Assembly: GCA_011763485.2 (NCBI GenBank)
Contig: JAANSK020244609.1
Location: 1 to 23,889, forward strand
Length of the DNA: 23,889 bases
DNA from: Isoetes engelmannii
Lineage: Eukaryota; Streptophyta; Lycopodiopsida; Isoetales; Isoetaceae
Reading direction: 5' to 3'
The notes under the pieces are model-generated. The model saw nothing but the letters and a program-made list of their open reading frames with translations, was not told where the DNA came from and did not search any database. Positions 10,192 through 19,549 of this stretch are shown one piece after another (positions within the stretch are counted from its first letter, which is position 1; the number at the start of each line of letters is the position of its first letter). A program made the translations under genes and the position numbers.

Positions 10192-10850
10192 AGGATGTCT
10201 CGAAGTGGAGTTTCAAATTCTGTTGGAATGAAAGCAACAGGGCACCGAAGTGAAAGCGAATATAAGAGGTAATTTTTAGTGTCTATTTTCTGTGTGTTTC
10301 TTTATTAATTTCTTTGTGTTGTTAGGTATGATAAGAGCGAGGAGTTACAGGTGAAAGCTGCCTTGGATATCGTAGGGAAACCATTCAATGATGATGGTTC
10401 GCGAAGAATGTTTCAAGATGTGTATAAAGAAGAACTTGATAACTATGATAGGATTCAGAATGTTGCCACAGCAGCAAATCTGCTTGCTCAAGATTCACGT
10501 TCTTCATCAGCTTAGCTACTGCTTCTGCTTCAGGTATAGATTACCTCTTTTTTTCTAGCTTTGCCTTCATGTTTAGATGTAATACATTGCTATATTTTGC
10601 AGGTGCTCTTAAAGATGTGCAGAATGGAGGACTTGTAGTAGCAGCAGATTTTCAAAATGTAGGAGCTGTTGATAAGCAACTTGCAGGTTTATCAGATAAG
10701 CAACTTGAAGATGATAGATTTCTAGATGAGAATTGGGAATCTCTGGAGAAGCAATGCATGTCGCAGCAAGTACAAATGAATTCCAACAATGGCATTGGTA
10801 ATATTTTGGGTGGAGAATTCCATAACTGTATCCACATCCATTCAAACTGA

Positions 10851-11223
10851 CCTTCAGTGACCAGCTGATTCGGAAGACTCTTGAAGACTCTTGTTTTTTG
10901 AAGACTGATATAAACACTCTTGTTTCATTGATATAAACACTCTTGTTTTCGTTTCACTGATATAAATACTTGTAAATTTGGAATCTGCAAAGGGTGTAAA
11001 TTGTAAAGGGTGTAAATTGTCTATAAACTGTCTGTAGAGGATTTTTAAAGGGTGTAAAAATAGAATGCAAGTAGACAGAAATAAACAGAATGCAAGTAAA
11101 GTCAAAATGTAAGTAGATTTCAGAATGTAAGTAGATTGACGACGTTCCTGAAAATGAAATAGTGCCATGTGTCAACAACAAAATGGAAGTTGGGGCAGGA
11201 TGTTAGGTAAATGTTGTTTACTA
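10851..11223. other. Non-coding stretch with short imperfect repeats
   Basis: No gene seen. Contains repeated CACTCTTGTTT...TGATATAAA units (10880-10975), two AAAGGGTGTAAATTG units (about 10989-11020), and four AGAATG(C/T)AAGTA units (11061-11140). It may be the 3' UTR or trailing sequence of the recombinase-like gene. Confidence 0.5.
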
Positions 11224-12335
11224 TTAGGGTCCGGTCACATGATGCTATCAACACGATGAAGATGCCGTCAATCATCAAAACCGAAAGGGGCACATGCTAA
11301 TTTTTGACAAGGATGAAACCCTATTGATAGCCATCGGTTCGGTCGGCTCTTGTCTCGAATGGAAGCTTTCCCGTCAAAAGGGATTAGCAGGATATCAATA
11401 CGTGGAAAATTTATTAACACTTTGACAAGAATCCTTCCGCCGGATCACTAAAACAACACAAAAATTTCCTGCTCCCATCTTTATTTTGCAACGTGGCATT
11501 GATTTACAAGATCCCGTGACCTCGATCGAAAACAAGCATTCCTGTCAACGGGAAAAAATCCGGAAAAATCTCCGTCGATAGCATCATATGATCAGATCCC
11601 CGTCCATATGTATATCCATATGTTATTATCTTTTTCATATGTTTATGGGTGTTGTTTGCCTAGGTTAATTCTAACCATCGATCCACATGATATCCATGAT
11701 TTGATACCAGATGACGGCGCTGCTTGTTTTGGACAAAACCTAATTCGCCACTTCCTAAGGTACCAATGGAAAAAAAAAAAACCCAAATTGTGAAAGACCA
11801 GCATGGGCCCTGCGCTAAGCTCCTGCTGCCTGGTTCGTGAGGCTCTGGCTGGCAACCTTCCAGGCCCTTGGATCTGCCTTTAATTGGCACGGGCAACGAA
11901 GAGCATTTGTTTCTTCAAGTAATAAAGAAACAGGTAGGTCGGATTTGGCAGTGGCGAGGCCAGATTCATAAGGTTTCAGGAGAAGAAAAATGGAAGACGA
12001 GTTCAGATTCGCAGCTGCTCTCCTATTTCATATGCCGGCTTCATCACTCGTTCACGCCTTCTTGCTTCAAGTGCTGCGAAGCTCCTCTGCTCCTTCGTCC
12101 AGCAAACCCGACACGATCGGCATGCGGGAATCACCTGTCCGCGAATCCATTTCCTTAACAAAAACTTCCATGTTCGTACCATCGGCAGCAATTCTCATCT
12201 TCGACACAAGAAGCCCTATTCGCCATTAAGCACCTCAAACCCTGCTAAAAATATGGAAAAAAATACAATACACACATGAAACCTTAGACCACTGCCCTGA
12301 TGGGTCCCCAAAATACAAGATTGATCAGACCCTTA
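11224..12335. mobile_element. Candidate non-autonomous PIF/Harbinger-like DNA transposon
   Basis: TTA (11224-11226) is followed by GGGTCCGGTCACATGATG, and the reverse complement of the right end reads GGGTCTGATCAATCTTG, followed on the + strand by a second TTA (12333-12335). A 3-bp TTA duplication with short G-rich inverted termini is typical of PIF/Harbinger elements. A better inverted match to the left end lies inside, at about 11575-11600 (GATAGCATCATATGATCAG, against ATGATGCTATC at the left end), so a smaller 374-bp element, or a subterminal repeat, is an alternative. No transposase is present. A small frame at 11990-12229 has a fair start context but no recognisable similarity. Confidence 0.4.
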
Positions 12336-13395
12336 CGGTATTTTGTTCTCGTGTTCACGTAGATGTAAAGTTTTGCGTTTTAGACCATTGTTTTCACCTG
12401 TTTCTCGATTTGGCGACTGGCGACAGCCGCGATGGCGGAGGGCGACAAAACAAGCACAACTCCACGGATTTGTATTTGCGGTGGATCTAACTATTCCCGT
12501 GATTCTCGCATGGCTCTTTCCTCCATTCATACGGCCTTATGGGTTTTCTTATAAACTGCTTTCAGGTGGGTCTTATTTGGAAAAAGTTTTAGTGTTCCTT
12601 CTCTTGTATTGTCTCTCTTAATGTACTTTTTATCATTCTCAAGAGTTACCTAACTATTCTTCTCAGCAAAGGATTAGGTCCAAAAATTGATTTTCACCTT
12701 CAGATTCCAGATTTCAAGTTGTCTAGATGTCTAGTAATCATTACATTCTTATTTGCGGGGCGTCGTTTGCATGAAGCATCCCTTACTTGGTTCCCCATCA
12801 GTGAAGCATTTTGTAATTGCCTATGCGGATTATTCAGCCTGATTCGCAGTTTTGTTCATAATGAAATTAGCAAAATGTTCAAAATCCTTTTGCCTAATTA
12901 AATGAGCAACGCTAATTGAAGATTTTAAAACTTTTATAATTTCAGAGAACCTAACTAGACTGTAAATAAAAAGCAACGTCCTTGGCCATTAGGTGGATTC
13001 TACAAGACTTTTTGTAACAAACTCAATTGTCGTCATTTTGAAGTGAAATGTGTTTTTCTTGAATGCTGAGCAATTCTCAATGCTCAATCACTCCTTTGTA
13101 ACTTCTTTGTATTTGCATACTAGTAAATAGGATCCCTGCACTAAAATATGGTACAACTGGGTAATACTGGCAATGTTGCGCCAAACCCCATGATTTCATG
13201 TTGCTATTGTGTTGTCACATGGCAAATAGTGAACCAAGAGCATCAGAACCTTACACTAGGAACATCAGAACCATGTATATAACTGCTTTCCTGGCTTTCA
13301 ATTTTTCCAACAATCTCCTTGGGTCTCCTTGGGCAGGTAGCCTGACCTATCTTCATGTTTATAAGTGCAACTTAGTTGCACAAACAATTAGCCCT
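12336..13395. other. Intergenic stretch, no gene recognised
   Basis: AT-rich sequence with only short, unconvincing open frames. Its right part must hold the 3' UTR of the minus-strand DUF7796 gene, whose stop lies at 13396-13398. I found no clear poly(A) signal for it. Confidence 0.4.
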
Positions 13396-14781
13396 TCAAG
13401 CATAATGTGCCAGACAGATTTCTGCAGATGAGGGACCATCCCAAACATTCCACTGCCATATAAACTCATCCATCCTTTTTCTACACTCCTCAAAATACAT
13501 GTTTGATATCAACTTCCTAGTGTCAGCAGCTTCTTTTCCAGCTACCTCATCAAATCTCTCTTCCCATCCATCTTCCCAATCAACACCTGCATTGCAAAGC
13601 TCCAAATCCATATCCTTGGCTGGTCCAATCCAGCCATATGACCTTTCTAATTTTTCATGCACTGCTTTGGCTTCAGATCCAGCTATTGCAGGAATGCATG
13701 GCCTGCAATAAGCTCCATTCAAAGAACCTTTGCTTGATATGGAGACTACAGGTAGAGACCTGCTGCGAAGCGGCCACGAAAATCTCTTTCTGCTAAGAAT
13801 GCAAAAGGGAAAATCTCTAGTGCGCACTGGAACCTTGGCTAGCATAAACTGCAACTTGTATTGCTTTTCTGAATTAACATTCTTTGCATGTAGCTTTTGC
13901 TGAATCCTTGTAAGTATGCTGAACCTGTTAAAAGCTACTTGGCTGGTGCTGTGGTCCCCTATACCTCCTCGATCATTCAGACCACCATATTCTGATCCAT
14001 ATGGAATCATGTATGAGCCTTTGTAAAAGCTTGAGAGAGGTGGAAATGGGGAATTGAAGTAAGAATCTACCCTGGCTTGAATGATCCAATCATATGTAAA
14101 ATTGTGTTGAACCTCATGGCTTCTGATCAGCTTCCAGCACCCTTCTACAATGTTGAAATATTGCAACAAACCCTGTTGAATAATCTTAGAGCTTATTACA
14201 GAGGCTACAAAGTAAGATTTTCAAGTCTAATAGTTAGGTCACTTTGAAGTTAGGTCCCTTTAGAATTTTGGTCCATTTTGTCATACCTGCCTGCCTTGGC
14301 CAAATTTTGAGGCCAACAAATCCTCATACTGATCAACTGAGAAGTTTTGAGGCCTGAATATGCGTATTCTTTTCAAATTTGAGGTATTTCTTAGAAGCGA
14401 AAACTTGAACGCATTCTCATCAAGAGGGGCATGCAAAAATACATCTGCCTTATGCACATCTAATAGGTGCCTTCTGATAGATGTAGAAGTGAGCTCAAAA
14501 TCCCTTGCACCTCCATTTAGACAAATAGCCAAACGTTTTTTCTGCATGAAATGAGACCTTTGAATTATTCCATTAAATTAGTTTTGGCGAAAAGACAAAA
14601 AAATGTAACGGACCTGAGGATGCTTGGGAGTTGGAAAAAGGAATTGAAATTTGCGAGATGCTTCAGAGAGTTGGATGCTTTGGAAAAATAGGCACCAACT
14701 TGTCACGCCAAAGACCAATATAAAAGTAAGGGCTATGGTGGATCGGCAATGCCTTGGCGTAGATTTTCTCCGACCAGACAT
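13396..14781 (-). CDS. DUF7796 family glycosyltransferase-like type II membrane protein, three exons, complete
   Basis: Exons on the minus strand: 14781-14614, 14541-14287, 14172-13396. The introns are 72 and 114 nt, GT-AG, both phase 0, giving 399 aa. The N terminus (MSGRRKSTPRHCRS) is basic and is followed by one hydrophobic anchor (about residues 15-36), as in Golgi type II enzymes. The lumenal part starts with KKRLAICLNGGARDFELT and HKADVFLHAPLDENAFKFSL. It continues with GLLQYFNIVEGCWKLI, FTYDWIIQARVDSYF, YGGLNDRGGIGDHSTS, FPFCILSRKRFSWP, CRPC and LELCNAGVDWEDGWEERF. This motif order is that of the plant DUF7796 family. A sugar-transfer role is inferred from the overall architecture and the R-V-D segment; donor and acceptor are unknown. 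The reading frame is uninterrupted, and neighbouring genes offer no functional clue. Confidence 0.9.
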
Positions 14782-16075
14782 TCTATAACAGAAACTTCCA
14801 TATAGTCAAAAGACAGAAGAGAAATTTCAGCGTGATGTCCAAATATCTTCAAATTCGCTTTTAAATTCAATTGTAGGCTTATTCACAGATTACATCATGT
14901 AAACATCTTTAGTGTGCAGGCAGTCTACCGTTCGAAAAATGCGTTTAAAAGGCTAGAAGACATTGTCACTGGATTCAAACATAGTTCCAATATAAGCTAA
15001 ACTGGTTCTGGACTATCCAGTTATGCATTTATTATGCCAGTTCCTTTCTACCTCTTACTATATCGAGATGTGTCTTCTTAATAGAAATAGATCCAAATTG
15101 ACAAAATAATATACACTACCAAAACTTTCAAGGGAAAACGAAGATATATGCAACATCCAGGAAGGACCATTGTTCAACTGCAGAAATCTTCCAAGGGAAA
15201 GGTGAAGCTTTTTTGCATGCTTATCTGCCTAGCTCCACCCTAGAATCTAAGTTTTCTTGTTTAGCTTAAATATGTATTTGTGAACAAGCCCCCATCTCAA
15301 GACCTGTAGCATCTCACATTAATGCCATATCTGCTTTGAAGCAATACTTTAGAACAACTTTTGGGTCTAACAATATACCTCCAAGCAATATATTTTCGAG
15401 TCTAGCAATGCAAAACAATGCAAAAAGAGCTCCAAGCTATTATGTAGCAAAATGGTACAATCTGAAAAGAATCATTCAATATATCAGATGACTGCACAAA
15501 GTAACAGATCTAGATTCAAGAAAATCATTTTAATCATATGGAAAACACATAATCAACAATAGAATCAGAACAATGATACGGAAGCCTGTTACTCTTATGC
15601 ATTGCTCCTATGCTCAAAAGAACTGACATCGTTCATTCAGTACACAAACAATGGTATTTACTCTAGAACCAAATCTAACAACATAGCAAAAGGGCATGTA
15701 TAACGTCTATCCTCTTGTCTACAATATAAATTTAATACACGCTTGGAGAAGACTCCATTCTCATTAGGTCATGACAAGAAACTTTGCGTATGAGATTGTG
15801 CCACTCAACCCACCCAATATTGTGTCATCTTTTGCAGTTGTATGAGCATAGATTTGAGTATTTTGTTGTTGCCCATAGATGTGTTGGGCAATTTTAGAGT
15901 TGTGACATTTCAAACTATGGCCCCCAATAATGGAATTTGCAAGGTTAGATAAATTTTAATAATGCTAATCTTAAAATTCTCAAGCTTGATCGACGAACTC
16001 ACAACCAGTTGTCATTTTAGTTTCTGAATTCTGAGGTATGGCATGTTCCAATTACTATCACATTGTGTTTTGATA
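14782..16075. other. Upstream region of the DUF7796 gene and intergenic DNA, no gene seen
   Basis: The promoter of the minus-strand gene should lie just above 14782, but I see no decisive core element. The rest is AT-rich without coding-like sequence in any frame that I could support. Confidence 0.4.
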
Positions 16076-16840
16076 TTAACTTGTATTCATGTGGCAGAAA
16101 ATAATAGGAAGGAAGCAGCACATACATAGGTTTTGCATGAAACAAGGTGGGGTAGTCACCAAAGCAACATTAAAGTGAAAAAGCATAATGTTAATCACAA
16201 GTTTCATCCTGCCCCTTCTATATAATTTGACTTGCCCAAGAAGAATGACAATGCAACTATGATGCTCCAAAATGTCTGATATTATGTACCATCATATGGA
16301 CCACTTGTGGAATTTAAAATGTGAAGACCATCATTAATTTCCCACAATATATATATGTGCATGCAATAAGAAAACTGCAGAATCACTACAGGACCTAAAA
16401 CTTCCTTCAATATTTCCTAAAAAAATTTAGGAGAAGCAAGTTTAGTCCCTTGATGTGCATATACTGGAAGGATTGCACTCCAGGAAATGGTGTTATGCAT
16501 AGCCATTTGGTCAAGCACAATGTTGGCATTCTACTGCTACAATTGGCATACATATTAAGAATCACAATTCTACAGGTCCGAAGCTTAAAAAACTTGCACG
16601 AGGCAACTTGCTTTACCCCGACATAACACCTAAGAAACATACTCATATCTAGAAACCCATCAAGCTGCATCTGGTAAAACATGTCAAGAGCTTCTTTAAG
16701 GTGCTGACAATCAACATAAGCACGTGGGCTTGCACTCTATGAAATGACAAAGTCCACCATTCTACTGTGTAACTATGTGCTGCTTGTGGTAGCACGTGCA
16801 GGAAAAACCACTGTGATAGCACCTGCAGGAAGGCCAGTGT
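16076..16840 (-). pseudogene. Decayed pentatricopeptide-repeat (PPR) gene fragment
   Basis: Read on the minus strand, the segment gives a series of degraded PPR signatures in the right order. There is a weak IVTQ*NGGL (about 16775), then LKEALDMFYQMQLDGF, then RIVILNMYANCSS (like a PPR MYAKCGS turn), then FQYMHIKGL. After a broken stretch resembling DGLHILNSTSG come EHHSCIVILLGQVKLYRRGR and NVALVTT, matching the usual EHYSCMVDLLGRAG...PNVALW end of plant PPR proteins. Stops, frameshifts and lost consensus residues show it is not functional. Intact relatives are organellar RNA-binding proteins. I saw no E/DYW extension. Confidence 0.65.
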
Positions 16841-17020
16841 ACTTCATAAATGGCTTTGTTCTGCATAGAGAATAGGCATGGTTGCGGTTTTGTGCACTTG
16901 CTTTCAACATACAATTTTTAATGAAAGGCCAATGCATTTAATAAATGGGTTTTGGTCTGCATACATAAAACGCATAATTATAGTCCTGCTGAGCAGTTGC
17001 AAGCAACATACAATTTTTAA
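16830..17020. repeat. ~95-bp diverged tandem duplication
   Basis: Two units, 16830-16924 and 16925 to about 17020. Both start AAGGCCA(G/A)TG, share ATAAATGG and TCTGCATA, and end CAACATACAATTTTTAA. Divergence between them is considerable. Confidence 0.65.
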
Positions 17021-17720
17021 GCACATATTGTCACCTACATTCATGTGAAAGCATCTTGGTAGTATAGCTGGATTACAGAAATTATCTTCATTGTATTGAT
17101 ATTTTTAAAGTAACCATCTAGTCCCCAGCAGAGATAAATCACATAAGCCTGGTAGGGGAGGATCAATTTTTATTCTTGCACTTAGTACTTAATACGTTAT
17201 AAGCGTCTATTATAAACACAGCTTAAGAGAGAAGTTGAAGAGAACCATGCTAAGCAGGATGAAAGGAAGATATACTGACCTTCAAAAACGGGTAAGGGTC
17301 CTCTGTTAAGAATGTGCTCAAAGCCTAAATACAACAACGTTCTAAAGGATAGATACAGAGTTGCTGTAAGTTCCAAATGGTTGAGATAAAGCTACATGGG
17401 ACAACATGCAAAGACCAGTTTTGTTGCTTCTGAAAGAAAAGAAAAAAATGAAGGGGGAATTATGAAAGACACTATAACTATATTAAATTGGGGTATCAAA
17501 AAGAGACCCTATAACTATATTAAATATGCCAAGGCCAGGGTGCACTTTGAAGGGCTTGCGGTATTTCTATCTATGAATTTCGTCATCTGTCAATGAATTT
17601 CACAATCAGATTATCAGGTTTTTGGGTTGGTCCTTTAACGATGCCAATGTCTCATGCTGATCACTCTGGAAATGCGAGAAGTATTGTGCCTATACATGAT
17701 CATAGAGGTCACAGGCATGC
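17021..17720. other. Intergenic stretch, no gene recognised
   Basis: Nothing convincing. A short possible minus-strand exon near 17.28 kb (GPLPVFEG, flanked by CTTAACAG and GTCAGTAT) could not be joined in phase to the exons at 17.96-18.79 kb, so I do not call it. Confidence 0.35.
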
Positions 17721-17828
17721 ATGCTTTTGTTGCCTTCTCATGTATTTTGGCATGTCAAGCCTGAAGCAGTACCTATGCTTTTGTTGCCTTCTCATTACTT
17801 TGGCATGACAAACCTGAAGCTGATGATG
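17721..17828. repeat. 54-bp tandem duplication
   Basis: Units 17721-17774 and 17775-17828 both start ATGCTTTTGTTGCCTTCTCAT and share TTTGGCATG(T/A)CAA and CCTGAAGC. A few substitutions and a small internal length change separate them. Confidence 0.8.
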
Positions 17829-17959
17829 TGCTATTACCAGATCTTGAAATGCCCACCTGGAGTGAAGGATAGAGAATACAAGGCCAGATTAATTCTCACA
17901 AAATGGTGACTCTACAGCCCAGAGCTCTTCAACATCTTTCGGACTCTGCTTAAAGTTAG

Positions 17960-18787
17960 TCAATCATTTACATGGTTAGACAAAAACAACCATAATGAGG
18001 AAAGTGCATGAACCCCATCTAACAGCATTGATGGATAATCTGTTGTAAAAAACCCACCAAGTATATAAAGTGAGGGAAATGGGGGTATGAATGATAAGAC
18101 ATCTGCAGTGCAACTTATCCTTCATGAAAGAAAACAATGGTAGAAGATGAGACTGAAGAAGGTAACATGGAACCAGACCTAGCTAGGGATCATCCAAGCA
18201 TGTTATGGCACTACGATCTGCATCCAAATCATACAGTAAAGAAGACATTCTGAAGTCTTGACAACATAGACTACGGAATTTCTCAATTTTTCTGTACCTT
18301 TATCCATCTGCTCTAAGCTCTCTAACACTTTTGCAGCGAAAGGAAACAGCAGAGAGACAAAGTTTCTAACAACTTTACACTCCAACGGAAATGGCTTACG
18401 GACCTTGTTAAGGATCATCCCAGTATGTTAAAATTAAATTTCTTTAAATAAGAAGAAACATTAAATATGTACCTGTTGGCTTGAAGTATCAAGAGCAATT
18501 TGGGAAACCAGGGGGCGATGTGGGTCAGGGAAATCTGAAAAAGAATGATCCGGCTTTAAAATATATCTTTTCTTAAGATTAAAATCTAAACAATTATCAG
18601 TTACCTCTTCCCCTGAAGACCGAGGCCGACATAAGAGGCCGTGCACTCTACAATCCGCAAAAAGAGAGATGGACGCTGCGTCCTCGTTCTGCAATTCTTT
18701 TTCAAATAAGATGACACTCCAGGGTAGGCTGTTGCTCGAAAAACGGAATTGCATTTTAACGGTATTTTCTGATGTTAACTTGGACAT
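17960..18787 (-). CDS. Unrecognised gene, three phase-compatible exons (partial model)
   Basis: Exons: 18787-18473, 18403-18298, 18039-17960. Junctions CAG|GTACAT...ACAAG|GTCCG (69-nt intron) and AAAG|GTACAG...ACAACAG|AT (258-nt intron) keep one open frame to a TGA at 17960-17962. If translation starts at 18787, the product is 166 aa. Visible segments: SLPWSVILFEKELQNEDAA, ADCRVHGLLCRPR, DFPDPHRPLVSQIALD, NFVSLLFPFAAKVLESLEQ and SMLLDGVHALSSLWLFLSN. The second half is helix-rich and could be part of a solenoid, but I recognise no family. A start at 18787 or at the Met codon near 18754 is possible; exon 1 may instead be an internal exon entering at the AACAG near 18737. If so, upstream exons lie at higher coordinates. 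I recovered no continuation past 17960. Confidence 0.45.
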
Positions 18788-18849
18788 TTATACAATTAAC
18801 CCATTTTTCGGAACCACTACATGACGTGTGCGAAACCAGTTAAAAATAG

Positions 18850-18876
18850 TTTTTGTCACAGTAGTTGTGACAAAAA
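18850..18876. repeat. Perfect 11-bp inverted repeat, 5-nt loop
   Basis: TTTTTGTCACA (18850-18860), loop GTAGT, then TGTGACAAAAA (18866-18876). It could be a transposon terminus remnant or a dyad protein-binding site. It sits about 65 nt upstream of the possible start of the unrecognised minus-strand gene. Confidence 0.8.
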
Positions 18877-19549
18877 AAATGAAGCAACTCCTGAACCAAT
18901 TGAACATCCAAACTGAAGATCCGCCACTGGTACTGATACTAGTGTAAATTTCGACAGCACTCCAAACTAGATAGGACAAAACTATGATATGTACAGATGA
19001 TAGCCTCTGCATCGAACCAAAATTGTGAAGGAGGCATAAGCCTCCATAAAAACCTCCCAATAACATTAACTGCAGCATGATGAAGAATATCAATGAAAAC
19101 CAAAGTTTTCCGTGTCTTCAATATGTGAACAAATTTGCTCATCCATGAGAGCTCCAACTCCAAATTTCAATAGGGCAGGCAAGGAAAGCCAAGGGATGTC
19201 CGAAAAAGCATGAAGATAAGCAATAAACCAAATCCAGTGAAAGTTAACACCTCGGAGTGCACTCATCCTTCAACCACAAACCTACCTAGATGATACTGAT
19301 AACTGCTTTTCAAGATGAAGAAGTTGACATGAAATTGGTGAAAGAAAAGATCAAAATGTCTAGAATCCAAGCCTGATAGCCATCCAGTAGAAAAGTTTTA
19401 AGGTTAGAGATGACTGCATGCAGATTTGGTGGAGGGGAATGTCGGCGCGGAATGGCCAGCTACACCCAAGCTTCATTGGCAGAAAGGTAACTGTGAGTGA
19501 CCATCAAGCAAACTGGTCAAGAGATTGAACAAATCTAAAATCAAGGAAA
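18877..19549. other. Stretch between the unrecognised gene and the LINE, no gene seen
   Basis: Overlapping minus-strand frames of about 75-100 codons exist here but lack protein-like composition. Part of this sequence may be the 3' UTR of the minus-strand LINE; I see no poly(A) tail or target-site duplication marking its end. Confidence 0.35.

Larger units (their letters stand above)
8565..10850 (+). pseudogene. Crypton/ZMYM/QRICH1-like (DUF3504) tyrosine recombinase, interrupted
   Basis: Exons as read: 8565-9151 (ATG at 8565 or, after an alternative acceptor, 8643), 9218-9763, 9957-10082, 10192-10268, 10326-10517 and 10614-10850. The N terminus is acidic (QDEEEDDLEEEF). A core-binding-like helical domain follows, from KLQWARRRFNTWRVHSKIP to KHSVIFTKARLACVAAMRR, then KRKKADEIS, as in ZMYM/QRICH1/KCTD1-like proteins. 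Catalytic landmarks are GLGIRGQDEL (first Arg, 9494-9496), K-S-G-R at 10056-10067 in place of the HxxR box, and GHRSESEYKRY (10240 onward). Defects: a missing base near 9488-9490 (between GLG and IRG), a 109-nt insertion with stops (10083-10191) between KSGRTSMVS and RMSRSGV, and a missing base at about 10511-10513. The C-terminal tail (DKQLAGLSDKQLEDD to a stop at 10848-10850) matches no domain I know. Family assignment is from motif order and spacing, recalled not searched. A functional gene misread by assembly remains possible. Confidence 0.62.

Noticed and set aside
10269-10325. Reading through the 57-nt stretch as coding because it is short for a plant intron
   Set aside because: It starts GTAATTT, is T-rich, ends TTGTTAG, contains stops, and its removal keeps YKRY in frame, so it is an intron.
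11990-12229. 79-codon frame with a reasonable start context (GAAAAATGG)
   Set aside because: No recognisable similarity, and it lies within a probable non-autonomous transposon; a minus-strand frame of similar size overlaps it.
18556-18610. Extra intron (GAG|GTAACTG to TTTTTCAG) inside the first exon of the unrecognised gene
   Set aside because: Removing it shifts the frame relative to the next exon, whereas the unspliced reading stays in phase through two further junctions.
18788-19163. Two overlapping minus-strand frames (101 and 74 codons), one with hydrophobic runs
   Set aside because: No conserved motif, mutually overlapping, no splice context, and the hydrophobicity follows T-rich DNA.
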